Part shown: piece after piece, positions 52,666 through 63,930 of the stretch
Numbering within the stretch: position 1 is the first letter of the stretch
Layout: every line of letters starts with the position of its first letter
From: Sepioteuthis lessoniana
Lineage: Eukaryota > Mollusca > Cephalopoda > Myopsida > Loliginidae
Assembly (NCBI GenBank): GCA_963585895.1
Contig: OY757921.1
Span: 49,103,527-49,167,526 of the forward strand
DNA: 64,000 bases
Direction: 5' to 3'
Program-made: the position numbers and the translations under genes
Notes under the pieces: model-generated
What the model saw: only the letters and a program-made list of their open reading frames with translations
Told to the model about the DNA's origin: nothing
The model's database searches: none

Positions 52666-52911
52666 TTAAAATCCAAATCTTTACCACTGAATGATCAACT
52701 AGTGGTAAAGGTTTAGATTTTAGCCCTACCATATAAATTGATCCCTAGATTTGTAGAGATTTTTTTCTGGCTTAAAAAGTCGACTTGTACTCTGCATTTC
52801 ACGGTAGTTGCCAAACTGACAAGAATTCGTATCTCTCGAAGTTTGAATCCCTACTGAGCTTTGAGAGTTTTATTTGGATTCAAATAAATCCAAATAAAAC
52901 TCTTAAAGCTC
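52666..52911. repeat. Two strong short inverted repeats
   Basis: taaaatccaaatctttacca..ttagattttagc region (about 52666-52722, 22-bp arms) and gagctttgagagttttattt with its inverted copy (52856-52880 and 52887-52911, 25-bp arms, one mismatch, 6-nt loop). They may be hairpin ends or MITE relics. The ORF at 52785 spans the second hairpin and is not called. Confidence 0.65.
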
Positions 52912-53289
52912 TCATGACTCTAGCCAATGAACGAATGCCCATGCGATTTCCTGGCTATTCCGATCTGTCCACCACATCCGTCACCCAGACTGCCGAGGGT
53001 AGAGGGAGGCATTATATCTCAGTATTCTTTAAAGATCATAGAAAATACTTCGCAAGACGATCGGTAAAATAATGTTAATCTTGCGACAATTGATTTTTTA
53101 TTCAATGATATTTACTAAATTTACCTAAGTACAGAATAATACCACGAGTGCGAGGCACTTAGTGAGGATCAAACTTCATCTGTACAATTTGCTCTTCTAG
53201 TTTGCTAGTTATAAATCAACAAAAGACAGGTTAATTTATTCTACATATCGCATAATAATTTTGATTAATATACTATCTTCAAAGTTAGC

Positions 53290-53389
53290 GATTCCTCTTC
53301 CACCTTTTTTTTCTGTCTATGTCATCTCTCGGATGTAAGGGCTTATGCCATTATCAACCTTCTTATCATCTGGTCTATTTGTCTGAGTT

Positions 53390-53390
<1 letters not shown>
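53290..53390 (-). mobile_element. RLE-LINE fragment, inverted part
   Basis: The minus strand reads TDQMIRRLIMA, a stop, then ALTSERDDIDR, aligning with MDQRTRKQMAMHKVLHPRDD of the copy at 20942-22240. It ends at (TAA)n. Confidence 0.65.
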
Positions 53391-53421
<31 letters not shown>

Positions 53422-53757
53422 GAAAAATAGAACTTACTGTCTAATGGATTTTGCCATCTCAGTGGGCCACAGAGTAAAAATTAAAGAAAATAAAAAGAGA
53501 GACAATACTTTGATCTTGGCAGAGAACTAAAGAAACTGTGGAACCTGAGGCTGACGGTGATACTAATTGTGATTGATGCTCTTCGAACGGTATCCAAAGG
53601 GTTGGACGAATCGATACTACATTACAAAGTTCGGCTAAAATATTGAAATGAGTTCGGGAAACCTGAGGGGACTTGCTGCTTGCCGTCTTTCTGACTCCTG
53701 TGAAATACCAACTGCTAACACTGATGTGAAAAACTCACAAGGAGTGAAATGTTAATT
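53391..53757 (+). mobile_element. RLE-LINE C-terminal fragment
   Basis: Begins with (ATA)n, then ggattttgccatctcagtgg (DFAISVGHR), gagaactaaagaaactgtgg (RELKKLW) and gatactaattgtgattgatg (ILIVIDA), then actgctaacactgatgtgaa, aaactcacaagga. Faces the inverted piece at 53290. Confidence 0.72.
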
Positions 53758-53830
53758 GCATTAGGTAAAACATCTTCTTTTTTAAATACATTTGATTAAT
53801 TTTCTTCAGAAGCGGGATTCTGCCGAAAGA

Positions 53831-53833
<3 letters not shown>

Positions 53834-53870
<37 letters not shown>
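53834..53870. repeat. (TA)n microsatellite
   Basis: About 17 TA units. Confidence 0.9.
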
Positions 53871-53871
<1 letters not shown>

Positions 53872-53989
53872 CATAATAGATGGTGAGATCTATTTCTGAC
53901 ATATAATGTACATTCATATTAGGTCTTGAACCGTTAAACTAGTGGAAAAATACAAGAGCCAACCAGTTTGATGTGTTGTATATTGACCT

Positions 53990-54592
53990 CCGACCCGGCG
54001 GAAGTTGCATATTCCGTTGGCCAGTGATGGGAAGAGATTGCGTAGGCGAGCTTGGCTGACAATATGGGACAGGGTTAAAATTCCACGGCACAGTCACAAA
54101 CTAATGCACCGGAAGAAGGTGACCTGTGAACTGCATGACAGTTATTTCCGCTCGATGACGGTCAAACATGCCATTCCAAGGATGGCAGAAGGTGCATATT
54201 CCGTTGCCCAGTTATGGGAAGAGATTGAGAGGGCGTAAAACAATTATATAACCCGGGTGAAGACTGGAAGTCAGGCAGTTGGAAAATGATGTTGTAGGGA
54301 AAACAGCACCCAGCAGAAGGCGGCCTCGGGACCTCCGATTGAGCAGTTGGAGAGAAGATGCTAGATTGAGGAACATGTCCCCGAGAGGCTGGGCCCCCAG
54401 GCCCCCGGTTGAGCAACTCAAGAGAACGGGAAAGAAACGCAGTTATGGCCAATAGAGTGGGGGGTCAATATGTTGCTGTTCTGTTCGGTCTCCAACTCCC
54501 TCTCACACACAACCCTTTCAGTAAAGTGAGAGGTATATTTTTCTAAAGAACTGTGTCGCTCGTCTTTATTATGTCGTCGTTATGATTCTGCA
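53990..54592 (+). mobile_element. Possible LTR-retroelement fossil, 3' part
   Basis: Broken remnant, old. A short coding-like stretch is followed by a G-rich run (near 54458) that could be a polypurine tract. A segment of about 120 bp (54469-54592) follows that begins TG and ends CA and contains a polyadenylation-like AGTAAA, as an LTR would. The second LTR was not found, so the family cannot be assigned. A 34-bp direct repeat (54006 and 54197) lies inside. Low confidence. Confidence 0.3.
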
Positions 54593-55511
54593 TGCATGTA
54601 TATGTATATGTATTATGTGGCTATACAACAGATGGATAGCCATTAAACTCGGGGTCAATCTGAGACCACGGCTCTCTTTGGATGATTTCAGTGTGGTGAT
54701 CAAAACGGTTCTAGAGTTAGAATAGGTTAGTTGGTGAGGAACTCTCAATGTGAGAAGTTGAACGCTCCATGTTGCTCTCACTGGGTCTTGGTTTAGACCG
54801 AACGGATATGGAAGAGAAACGTCAAGAAATAAAAAAAGTAAAATGTATACATGAAGTTGTAGTCAGGTTTTCCTTCTTCATCAACGAAGAACAAAGATGG
54901 GGACAAGAGATAGACAAATAACTCCTGTCATTTTTTAAATTAAAAAGTTAATTTTCTTCTAAACCAAAGATTCCATAATTATATTGTTTATTGTAGAACC
55001 GCATTCAATGAAAACGGATGTTATTTGGTGTTATTTGTTCTCAAACTCTACATTATTGAAACTCTGGAACCAAAAATATGAATATATAGCAGTCTATAAA
55101 TAAGTACATCCATACACAATAGTCTATATCGAAAAATATTTTAAAACCAAACTGGATTATTTCTTGATTACAGTTTCAATGCTCGGGAGTTTTGTCATAT
55201 CCACTTCAATTCTACAATGTTCCACTACAAATAATAAATTCTTCATATCGTTAATTAAGAAGAAAATTTTGTTTTTATTTAAAATATTCTTGGGGTTTAT
55301 TTAATTATAGACTATAGTGTATCCGTTGAGGAACCAAAACACGGTGACCTAGCTATGACACTAAACTGCATCAGGTATAAAAATGTATCTTCACAATACT
55401 TTTAAAGAGGTAAATACTTTATGTTTATTTGCAATATTAATATTTCAAGAGCCAATATTATAACCGAGGGATGGGTTCTACCCGGCAATTTTTGCCCAAG
55501 ACACGAGCCTC
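54593..55511. other. Unassigned stretch
   Basis: About 900 bp. A B-like fragment (cggtgacctagctatgacac, taaactgcatc) sits near 55330-55372. Otherwise nothing. Confidence 0.35.
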
Positions 55512-55728
55512 AGTTTCTTTATTCAAAGGCACATTAACCTTCGTGGGTCATTTAATGCCAAAGCCATACTTGTAGAAGAACAGTAGAGGTACTATTTAAT
55601 CCATAGCTGGAGGAATAAGGGAGTTCGTGGATATTTGTCCAAAAGTGAACTTCATTGCACGACTGGAATTCGAACTCGCTTACTTCGAGACTGTAGTCTC
55701 GCACTTTAACCATTACGCTACATGAGTA
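55512..55728 (-). mobile_element. SINE-C copy, full length
   Basis: Tail aaaggcacattaaccttcgt, gggtcatttaatgccaaagc; body gaataagggagttcgtggat; head ggaattcgaactcgcttact, gcactttaaccattacgcta (box-A side). Confidence 0.84.
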
Positions 55729-55789
55729 GTGCTCGTACAACCAAACGAGGTTACAGAATCAGTGACTAATAATGTATGTATTTACCCAG

Positions 55790-55925
55790 CCCCTCCTTCA
55801 CGGGAAGGATGTGAGACAAGGTCATTTTCTTAGCGAAGTAAAGCTGCTTTGAATTCAGCGTTTTCCTTCTCCTAGATTGGTTGCCGGACCAAGTCTAAAA
55901 ATGTCTGCCCAACTATCTAACCAAT
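55790..55925 (-). mobile_element. SINE-D 3' half
   Basis: gatgtgagacaaggtcattt, cagcgttttccttctcctag, attggttgccggaccaagtc. Confidence 0.75.
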
Positions 55926-55959
55926 GTAGTAACATTTTACACATAATCTCGAGCAGACA

Positions 55960-56095
55960 TATTTGACCCATAGATGACACCCTAGCAGGTACTAGTACTC
56001 CGAATCAGAGTGGACCTAGGAGTAATGTCAACGAAGAGGTGACTCCAAATTCTCCAGAGCTTCAGAACTGGAGCCTCACCACTGATTATCAAAAT
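55960..56095 (-). mobile_element. B-element head fragment
   Basis: acccatagatgacaccctag, ctccgaatcagagtggacct, ttcagaactggagcctcacc. Confidence 0.72.
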
Positions 56096-56237
56096 CGAAT
56101 TAAGAACAACAGATGTTATCAGAGAGAGACATTGAACATTTTATAATTCTTTTTCAGATTTCTACCAGTCCAAACTCCAAGTAATAACACATGACTATAT
56201 CATAATGAAAATTGTTATCGTAATGACATTAAAATGG
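56096..56237. other. Unassigned spacer
   Basis: No feature recognised. Confidence 0.3.
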
Positions 56238-56745
56238 CCAGTTGGATTTATGGCACATCAGTCCGTGTTGATTATTTTATGCATAATCCCCTTTTTCTAT
56301 CAATATGTCTGTCTGTCTGTCTGTCTGTGTGTCTCTCTCTCTCTCTATATATATATATAATTTGAAAACGAATAATTTGTAGGTAACAGGTTAAACAAAC
56401 CAGATTTTACTTGTTTGCACACAGTTAAATAGTTTCAAGTTTTGCTATTTGACAATAATAGTTTTATTTTCGTGCAGTTAAATAGTTTCAAGTATTGCTA
56501 TGTAATACAAATAATAACTCTATTCAAGTCATAGATGGGACCACAACAGGGAAGGAGTGGACCTTGGAGTAATTAGAATTAAAGGATACTCTACATTCCC
56601 AAACGATTCAGGACGGGAGCTTCACCATCAGATGGTTTAGAGTCACATGCAGAACATTCGTTGTGGGAGGAGTCTTACCCCTCTGCAGAGATGCAGTCGG
56701 TATATAGTACAGTCCCAGCCGACTTGGCTAACATTAAAACGAAGA
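56238..56745 (-). mobile_element. Composite B element (minus)
   Basis: Head 56745-56520 (ggctgggactgtactatat, gtaagactcctccc), three 48-bp units 56500-56360, short (CT)n(TA)n at 56305-56358, and an F-like tail near 56240-56300. Confidence 0.7.
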
Positions 56746-56749
56746 TAAT

Positions 56750-57382
56750 AAATTAATTTCTATTTAAATTTATTTCTTAATAATAAATGTAGTGTCTTCA
56801 TTCTCACTCAACCGATATTTATTTATATATTTTCGATAGAGAGTAGAGTGTTCGCCAATGGTCCAGAGTACCGGAGTTCAATCTCAGGGCGAGTCATACC
56901 AAAGATTAAATTAATTTCTATTTAAATTTACTTCTTAATAATAAATGTAGTGTCTTCATTCTCACTCAACCGATATTTATTTATATATTTTCGATAGAGA
57001 GTAGAGTGTTCGCCAATGGTCCAGAGTACCGGAGTTCAATCTCAGGGCGAGTCATACCAAAGATTAAATTAATTTCTATTTAAATTTACTTCTTAATAAT
57101 AAATGTAGTGTCTTCATTCTCACTCAACCGATATTTATTTATATATTTTCGATAGAGAGTAGAGTGTTCGCCAATGGTCCAGAGTACCGGAGTTCAATCT
57201 CAGGGCGAGTCATACCAAAGATTAAATTAATTTCTATTTAAATTTACTTCTTAATAATAAATGTAGTGTCTTCATTCTCACTCAACCGATATTTATTTAT
57301 ATATTTTCGATAGAGAGTAGAGTGTTCGCCAATGGTCCAGAGTACCGGAGTTCAATCTCAGGGCGAGTCATACCAAAGATTA
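56750..57382 (+). repeat. 158-bp tandem array, four units, each with a SINE-A head
   Basis: The point tcgatagagagtagagtg recurs at 56833, 56991, 57149 and 57307, exactly 158 bp apart. Units are identical by eye except for one base in unit 1. Each holds a ~75-bp AT-rich leader plus the SINE-A head (agagtgttcgccaatggtcc, ggagttcaatctcagg, cgagtcatacc). Confidence 0.93.
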
Positions 57383-57560
57383 AAAAAAAATGGTACTTGA
57401 TGCCGCCTTGCTAAGCACTCAGCACTTTAAGGTAAGGATTAAGGATAGTGGAGCAATCCAGGGAATGGAGTAGCACCCTCCCCTACACCTCGGTGTTGTA
57501 GCTAATGAAAAGGGAGCCTTTGGGTCACCCTCGACTAAGGTCGCCAACTTTACTTTATAT
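57301..57560 (+). mobile_element. SINE-A body completing the last array unit
   Basis: After the fourth head the full body follows: atggtacttgatgccgcctt, agcactcagcactttaaggt, gtggagcaatccagggaatg, tcaccctcgactaaggtcgc. So only the last unit is a complete SINE-A. Confidence 0.88.
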
Positions 57561-58270
57561 CATAAATTGTGTAAATCGAATGAGATGCAATATCGAACTT
57601 AATACATGCGATCTTTAAGCGAGTACAAAGTAAAAACATTCATTTTTTTCTTTACCCTGTAGTGAACCTTCAACATTTGGAGATGGAAATAAATATGATA
57701 TGATATATAACATATTTAGTGAGCTTAACTTAGTTTTATAAAAAGAAGGGGAGCACAAGGTGAGGATCAACCTCACTGTCTAGGAGATTTGCGCGTTGTC
57801 GGTCTGTGGTAGGTGCTGTAAATATGTCTAAATTTTTAGTAGCTTTTCTTCTTTTTAAAAAATTTTATTTAGTGAAATTGAAGATGAAGCATTTATTTAG
57901 CTAAGAACTCAAACATGCACCTTTTCTCGCTTAATCGCGATGAAAAGAAATGAATAATAATAAAAAAACTAATCCCCCCCAAAAAAAAGAAAAAGAAAAA
58001 ACAAAAACAAACCAGCAACGAAAAAAAAAAAAAAAAGAAAAAAAGAAAAGAAAAGCCGTAAGACCGCAACAACATGAATCGAAGGCAGTTGCAGGTAATG
58101 GAAAACAAATTAGGCGCAAACGCAAATGTCAGGATTCGTTTGTCGATTTCAAAATTCCGGCTTAAATTGACTTCTCTCTTAAAATATGATTCAAATGAAC
58201 CTGGAAGCCATTTTATTCCTGGGAAACTTGAGTATTTTGATTGTGCGCATGAGCATGCGCAGGCGTACAC
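57561..58270. other. Unassigned, with A-rich runs
   Basis: A-rich stretch at 57960-58055. No supported gene. Lys- and Phe-rich ORFs are artefacts. Confidence 0.4.
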
Positions 58271-58279
58271 AGACATACT

Positions 58280-58321
<42 letters not shown>

Positions 58322-58460
58322 CGCGTTTTCCCATTTCTCTTTCACTCACACTTTCTACATCTCTTTCTCACACACATACATACATTCACAGTTTCTCTTT
58401 TTCCTTCACTCACACATTTCTTTTCTTCCTCCTCCTCCCCCTTCTCCTCCTCCTCTCTCT
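58271..58460. repeat. (CA)n and CT-rich microsatellites
   Basis: About 20 CA units at 58281-58317, then C/T-rich sequence ending in (CTC)n(CT)n. Confidence 0.85.
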
Positions 58461-58635
58461 CTCTCATATACCACTTAGAGGTACGAATATACACATACAT
58501 CCATATATTCAAAGGTATGAATTAATTATCTGCTAGAATAAATTCACTGACACCTCGAAAAATAACGTTTTATCTCAAATAGCCACATCCGGAATTCATA
58601 GAATAACTTAGATTACATAATATATATAAATAAAG

Positions 58636-58689
<54 letters not shown>

Positions 58690-58745
58690 ATGACTACGAG
58701 AGTTATATATATGCGTGTGTTCATATATATATATATATATATATA
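58636..58745. repeat. (TA)n(TG)n and (TA)n
   Basis: TA units, about 18 TG units (58652-58688), and a second TA run at 58723-58745. Confidence 0.93.
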
Positions 58746-59021
58746 TGAATGAGAGGAGTGGATCAATAAGTCAACAGCCTGATACAATATTTAGTGAAAT
58801 TTGATCTGGAATTTTTGCTATATAATGTCTGATCAATGTGATTAATGGAGAAGCACTGGATTTCAAGCACAGAAGTTCAATGGTTGGGAGATTATGTTGA
58901 AAAAAAATAGATTTTGCTTTATAAAATAAATGCTTTTAACATTAGGAAGCTACGAACTTACTGATTTACCTATATATTACGAAATACTAGCATATATGTG
59001 TGTGTGTGTGTGTGTGTGTGC

Positions 59022-59059
<38 letters not shown>

Positions 59060-59552
59060 AAGATAGAGAGAGAAAACAGAATGTGATGCATATGGATGTT
59101 AGAATATCGTTTATCAGTATGGATTTCCCAAAACCAAAACTCTGCTCCGTTGTTGACATTTCTGAATTGTTGAGAGCATGCAACAGGCCATGACGATCCA
59201 ACAGAAGACAGCATAGGCTGAAGACTTCTCGTTCTGTTTCCAGAAGTGGGAGTGACGTTTTCGTCAGCGAGTGGATTCACAAGGTAATTATTTTGAAAGA
59301 GATACTGTTAGTTTGCCATTAAATTGATGATAATCTTTTACACAATCTGCCCCATTACTTAATAGACCTAACTTGCAAACATGTACCCGCTTGTGTCAAA
59401 AGTTTTTATTTTTATTTTCACAGGTGATTTTTGTGAATATCTATCTCCATCCATCTTTATTAATTTGATACAATTTGTTGTCAAGTCGTTGCTGAATTGT
59501 TTATTCTTTATTTTCATATATAACATGAACATTAATTATCTATTATACTGCT
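58746..59552. other. Unassigned stretch with (TG)n(GA)n
   Basis: (TG)n(GA)n at 58996-59060. The rest is not recognised. Confidence 0.4.
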
Positions 59553-59815
59553 TTGATTATGAGTGGAGGAAAGAATTTCGATCAAAATTATTTTACACTG
59601 CCAAGACCGAGTGCAAGGGCAGCGAGAAAAGAAATTAGTCATGGGGAATGCCCAGGAATTGTCACCGAATGTGTCGCTCAAAACTGGTTTAGATGTTTCA
59701 AGGAAGATGACATCAGCTTCAAAGACAAACTTCTGTTGTGGAAGATGAAGCATTGTTGAACTAGTTGAACAAGCACTTGCACTTTGTCGGTAGGACTTGG
59801 TTCTTCTCAAACATT
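59553..59815 (+). mobile_element. Mariner-like transposase N-terminal relic
   Basis: One frame of 68 codons: SARAARKEISHGECPGIVTE, CVAQNWFRCFKEDDISFKDK, LLLWK. This resembles the second helix-turn-helix of mariner transposases (..TARKI..V.GEG..TERVAQ.WF.RFK.GDFSLKDKPRSGRP). A further patch ELVEQALALCR follows in another frame. The catalytic part is absent. It differs from the mariners at 30033 and 12451. Confidence 0.6.
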
Positions 59816-59905
59816 ATTAATAAACAAACGCTGAAAGAATTGAAATACGAAATAGCTTAAAATAGGAAAAAAAATTTTAAAACTCAACCTAATACATATG
59901 TATGT

Positions 59906-60410
59906 ATGTATGTTCCTAAGTCATTGAAAATTGATATTCTGGGATTGGAAAAGCTTGCTTTGAGAAGTTCTATCTTGAGAAAGACATCTAAAACTAGATG
60001 TGCCTACTTTGAAAAGGACCGTAAAAGTCATAAAAGGCTTAAGCGACAGCCGAGAAAGGGAACAATGTCGAGCTCTGAGTTTCACAAACCTGCTTGGAGG
60101 TGTAAAGCTTGTGACATTGTTCTCTTTAAATCTGGATACGTCAATCAATTCAAGTCTCACAAGAGATATGTGCAGGTCACAATTCCTTTGAGATTTGATG
60201 ACATTTCTTGCCTCATTTGCGATAAAGTCTGCAGTTCTTTGGTTTGAAAAGGCATATAGCGGTGCGCAAAAACTTTCTCCGAGTACCGAATCAAGTATCA
60301 TGTTAAGTATGCATTTCATTTGCAAAACTGCTACTGGTTTCAAGAAGACACAGACGAAAAGAAGGCCTCAAGACGATGCTGGAGAATCAAGAGACGGTAA
60401 TCATATGTGA
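59906..60410 (+). pseudogene. Zinc-finger-like ORF, probably retroelement tail
   Basis: 113 codons from 59906: a basic region ILRKTSKTRCAYFEKDRKSH, KRLKRQPRKGTMSSSEFHKP, then WRCKACDIVLFKSGYVNQFK, SHKR and CLICDKVCSSLV. These are two C2H2-like fingers, CxxC..H-like and CxxCxxxC. One base shift later the second finger continues GLKRHIAVRK, where the final His is Arg. LINE ORFs often end in such C2H2 fingers after a basic FE.DR..H..LKR block, so I favour a dead LINE C-terminus. A host zinc-finger pseudogene is possible. Confidence 0.45.
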
Positions 60411-60656
60411 AGATCTATCTATTTATCTATCTATACCAGTCTAAGTTTGTGATATGCAATAAAACATATTTCGTTAAAAACAAAATTCTATTAAACAGTT
60501 TTTATTGATTGTTCCCTTATCTAACAAGATTTCTTCACTTTAGTTCAATTTTATAAAAAAATTGTTCAATGTTTTCTCAACGAACGCTTTCTGTCGTCAA
60601 TAGACAATATATTTTTTCTTTAAAATCCAGTGAAACGTTTGGTACTTGTGTTCTAT

Positions 60657-60920
60657 ATATATTCTATATACCAACCCTTTTCATGAGTAGGATGTGACTC
60701 AATGTCAATCTTTAAAGCGAAGTTTAACAGGTCTAAATTCAGAGTTTTCCTTCTCCTAGACCGGTTGCCATACGAAGGAAAAGAGTCTAATCTGCCATAC
60801 AATTTACTGGAACGAGAATAGTTGAATACATGCCTTTCTCAATAACATTTGCGCTGTTTGAAATGCAAACAGCATCGTCTTGGATTTGAACTCGAGTCAC
60901 CGTGTCTCCATAGTACAACA
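60657..60920 (-). mobile_element. SINE-D, full length
   Basis: gagttttccttctcctagac, cggttgccatacg, agagtctaatctgccataca, then body and head: gatttgaactcgagtcacc (box-B side), tgtctccatagtaca. Contains an extra gctgtttgaaatgcaaacag hairpin. Confidence 0.78.
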
Positions 60921-61480
60921 AAGATAATGTATGTCATTTTGGAGGTAATGTACGAAAATTATCGGGAAATATAATACTTATATTCATCATTAGATAAGAA
61001 TACGCTTCTGTCATTTGTTTCAATTTTTTTTTTTACTGAGCAGTTACATTTAAAGATTAAATCTTCTACTTGTTACAATTCAGACATTTTTTAGTATTTC
61101 ATTTTTATTAACCATTAAGATGTCGACTTACGGTTGATTTTTTAGGGTAAAATAATGAAGCAAATGGCTTAAAATTCTTCTTATCTGGATGGTGAAAACA
61201 GATATTACAATAATATCACTTTTCTTTAAAAAATTGCGATATGAACTGAGGTAATAAATTATACATTTCTGGAGTGAGTAGAAACCCAGGTTAATGGAGA
61301 CATTAGGCTTATAACTCCTAAAAATTCACTATGCATTTTCCTGTAGGACATATGGTGCGACAGATATGGCTGTTTGGTCGAAAAGTGCTTCGAAATGACA
61401 TCATTTGGAGTTTTCAGGTTCAATCCTAATTGCAGATAAATAAGGAAATACTTTCTATAGCTTAACATGTGCATCCGTGG
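60921..61480. other. Unassigned stretch
   Basis: No recognised repeat, ORF or RNA. Confidence 0.35.
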
Positions 61481-61620
61481 ATTAAATGAAGTGGATTCGA
61501 AGTTCTATGTGGGCTTCGGAGTTCGATATGAAACACTTGGAGAAGGCCGAAGGACGCATCAGCCAAAACGTTATGAAGATGAAGACAATAGTCCGAGTAT
61601 TGTAAATGATATAAACTATT
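61481..61620 (+). repeat. GGC..GCC AAAAC tail module
   Basis: agttcgatatgaaacacttg, gagaaggccgaaggacgcat, cagccaaaacgttatgaaga, tgaagacaatagtccgag. Same order as the insert tail at 23680 (gaagaaggcc..ggccgaaac..aagatgaa..aatagtccga). Confidence 0.6.
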
Positions 61621-61754
61621 AAGTTTGATCGCAGGAATTTAGACTAATATGTTTTATACATTTTCTCAGAATTAAATTTTAATGATTGGCTTATTTTGTA
61701 CTGGTACCAAACTTTTGCTTTTAATAAATGGGGCGCTTTCTGTTCAGTGTAGGT

Positions 61755-62345
61755 CTGTCACCAGGGCTTAGAGTATGCCGACAGTGTCTTTTGCTGGGAG
61801 ATAAGGCGCCCCTCCTCACAAAATGGAACAGTCTGATGGCTTCACCATCAGATTGTTTAATGTCATATCCACGACACTAATCGGGGTGGGTTGGGGTCTT
61901 ATCTCTGCAGAAAAGCAGTCGGTGTATTCTACAGTTCCAGCCGACTGGGCAATACACAAAGTGAAATGTAAAAACAGTTTAATTTCAAGCAATTCAGTAT
62001 AGCATAAGTACGCAATTTAAATGGTAAAACAGTTCAATTTCAAACAATTCAGTTTAGCATAAATACCCAGTTTAAATGTCAAAACAGTCCCATCTCAACC
62101 ACTACAGTTTAGTTCTATTTGACGATAGATAGGACCCAATCAGGTGCTACCACTCCGAGCCAGAGTGGACCTGGGAGCGATGGCAATGAATGGGTACTCC
62201 ACATTCCCCGAAGCTCAAAGATTACTGGAACCTCACCATCCGATCGTTTATTAGCATATCCAGGACACTCATTGGGGTGGGGGTTCTTACCCCTCTTCAG
62301 AGAAGCAGTCGGTGTATTCTACAGCCCCAGCCAACAGGACAAGAT
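61755..62345 (-). mobile_element. B-element head dimer
   Basis: Two minus heads (61945-61835 and 62340-62125) separated by three 55-bp units (61955-62120). A short plus-oriented head fragment (61755-61835) abuts the first. The plus ORF at 62119 reads one head by chance. Confidence 0.77.
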
Positions 62346-62845
62346 GTTATTGGGAGATAAATATAGCTTTTACAAGTAGAATAACCTATAATTTTATTTT
62401 CATGTGCAAAAGAAAGATTTCGACGAGTTCTGTTCATCTGAGTAACACACAAAATGGGCATCTCTCTAGAATATTCATCTTACACATTCAATGAATTTAA
62501 TCTCGTTTGGATGAAAGCGATGTTGACGAGATATAGCATTATTCTTATTCTACAGTCTCTTATTCATGACTACAATACAAATAAATAAAATAAATTATTA
62601 TTTTCCAAGGGAAGTAACTTTTAATATTCGCTGTCTTGATTACATCCCCTTCATACTTACTACATATATCAAATGTAGGAATAGAGGCTGCTTTAAGTTT
62701 AGGTTAAGATCTGTAAAAAAATCATGATACATCTTTGAGATTCAGAATTAGAACAATAGATATCCGATATATCAATATTTTTATAATAATGCATAAAAAG
62801 AAGGATAATGTAACGATTTAATACTTAATTCATTCCGAAATCTAT
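62346..62845. other. Unassigned stretch
   Basis: No recognised feature. Confidence 0.35.
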
Positions 62846-62849
62846 GCGG

Positions 62850-63251
62850 CTTTCTGATATCTCTGATAAAATAAAACAGCACTTCTTCCTTGTTGTAACT
62901 GTGTCGGTACTACAGTATGGATACACCACCTGAACTCAAACGAAAAGCACAAAGAAAAAGCTGGATAGGAACTACACAAGAATACTATGTGCTGTTTTGA
63001 ACAACTCCTGGAAGAAGTACCCTACTGCACCTGTACGATTACTTCCCTCCTATCTCACAAACTGTCCAAGTAAGACGAACAAAAGGACGCAGGGTACTGC
63101 TGGAGAACTAAGATCGAACTCATGAGCAACTTTCTCTTATGGACTCCAGTAAATGAACATGCCAGTGTTGGCTGGCCTGCAAGAACTTACATACATTAGC
63201 TCTGTGTGTACACTGAATGTAGTACTACAAGAAGTGATGAACGATTGGGCT

Positions 63252-63320
<69 letters not shown>

Positions 63321-63365
63321 AAGGGAACTCCGTGCTATCGGCACAAGTTGATGATGATGAAAACA
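62850..63365 (+). mobile_element. YADD-LINE 3' fragment with (GA)n expansion
   Basis: SDKIKQHFFLVVTVSVLQYG-like reading, then LDRNYTRILCAVLNNSW, QVRRTKGRR-type and VGWPARTYIH-type blocks in several frames. The RERVRDI codons have become about 32 GA units (63255-63318). It ends gcacaagttgatgatgatga. Confidence 0.82.
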
Positions 63366-63804
63366 GAATATGAATTTCTATTTTATTTCCAGAAATCTTG
63401 AAGGGGATGAGTGCCTGTGTTAACTTCTAGAAGTTTTTATACAAGACTCAATAAACCTAGTATCTATATCCCACGGTGTACGAGATGCTTGATCATTCTG
63501 TATCCTCCCTATTTTATTGGGATGTGGGGCGTGTTGGATATCTAAAATGACGTTCAAGAAAGACAACATTCTTTTAAGAGGTCTTTTTGTGTTTTTGAAT
63601 TTTTTCTGCTTTTTTCAGCAAATAGTTTTTATATTTTGAAATTTTCTACCCCTATCCTCCAACAAAAAAAAAAAAAAAAAAAAAAAAAGAACTAAATAAA
63701 ATGAACAATGAAAAAAAGCAAAGAAAAAAAAAAGACTTTGTTTTTTTTTATTACTGTTCGGGTAGACACTTTCCTTTTCTAAAAATTTCAAAAGTATTTA
63801 ATTG
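63366..63804. other. Unassigned stretch with poly(A)
   Basis: Poly(A) of about 24 bases at 63665-63688 and further A runs. No gene seen. Confidence 0.4.
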
Positions 63805-63930
63805 ATTGATTGATGATTGATTGAAAGATTTTAACGGCATGGATTATTGTATGCCAAGAGGTTAGGGAATTGTGTACACTGTACACTTATATTTACATTA
63901 TTCGTCTAATTGTTTCTTGAGATTTTTTGT
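63805..63930 (-). mobile_element. F-type 3' end
   Basis: (TGAT)n, then agattttaacggcatggatt, ccaagaggttagggaattgt: the inverted form of 46950-47085. Confidence 0.75.

Noticed and set aside
52785-53072. 95-codon ORF as a host exon
   Set aside because: It spans a 25-bp hairpin and shows no known motif or splice-site context.
56750-57382. Regular 158-bp repeats as a possible CRISPR array
   Set aside because: There are no spacers: whole units are identical and contain a SINE head. The genome is eukaryotic in character.
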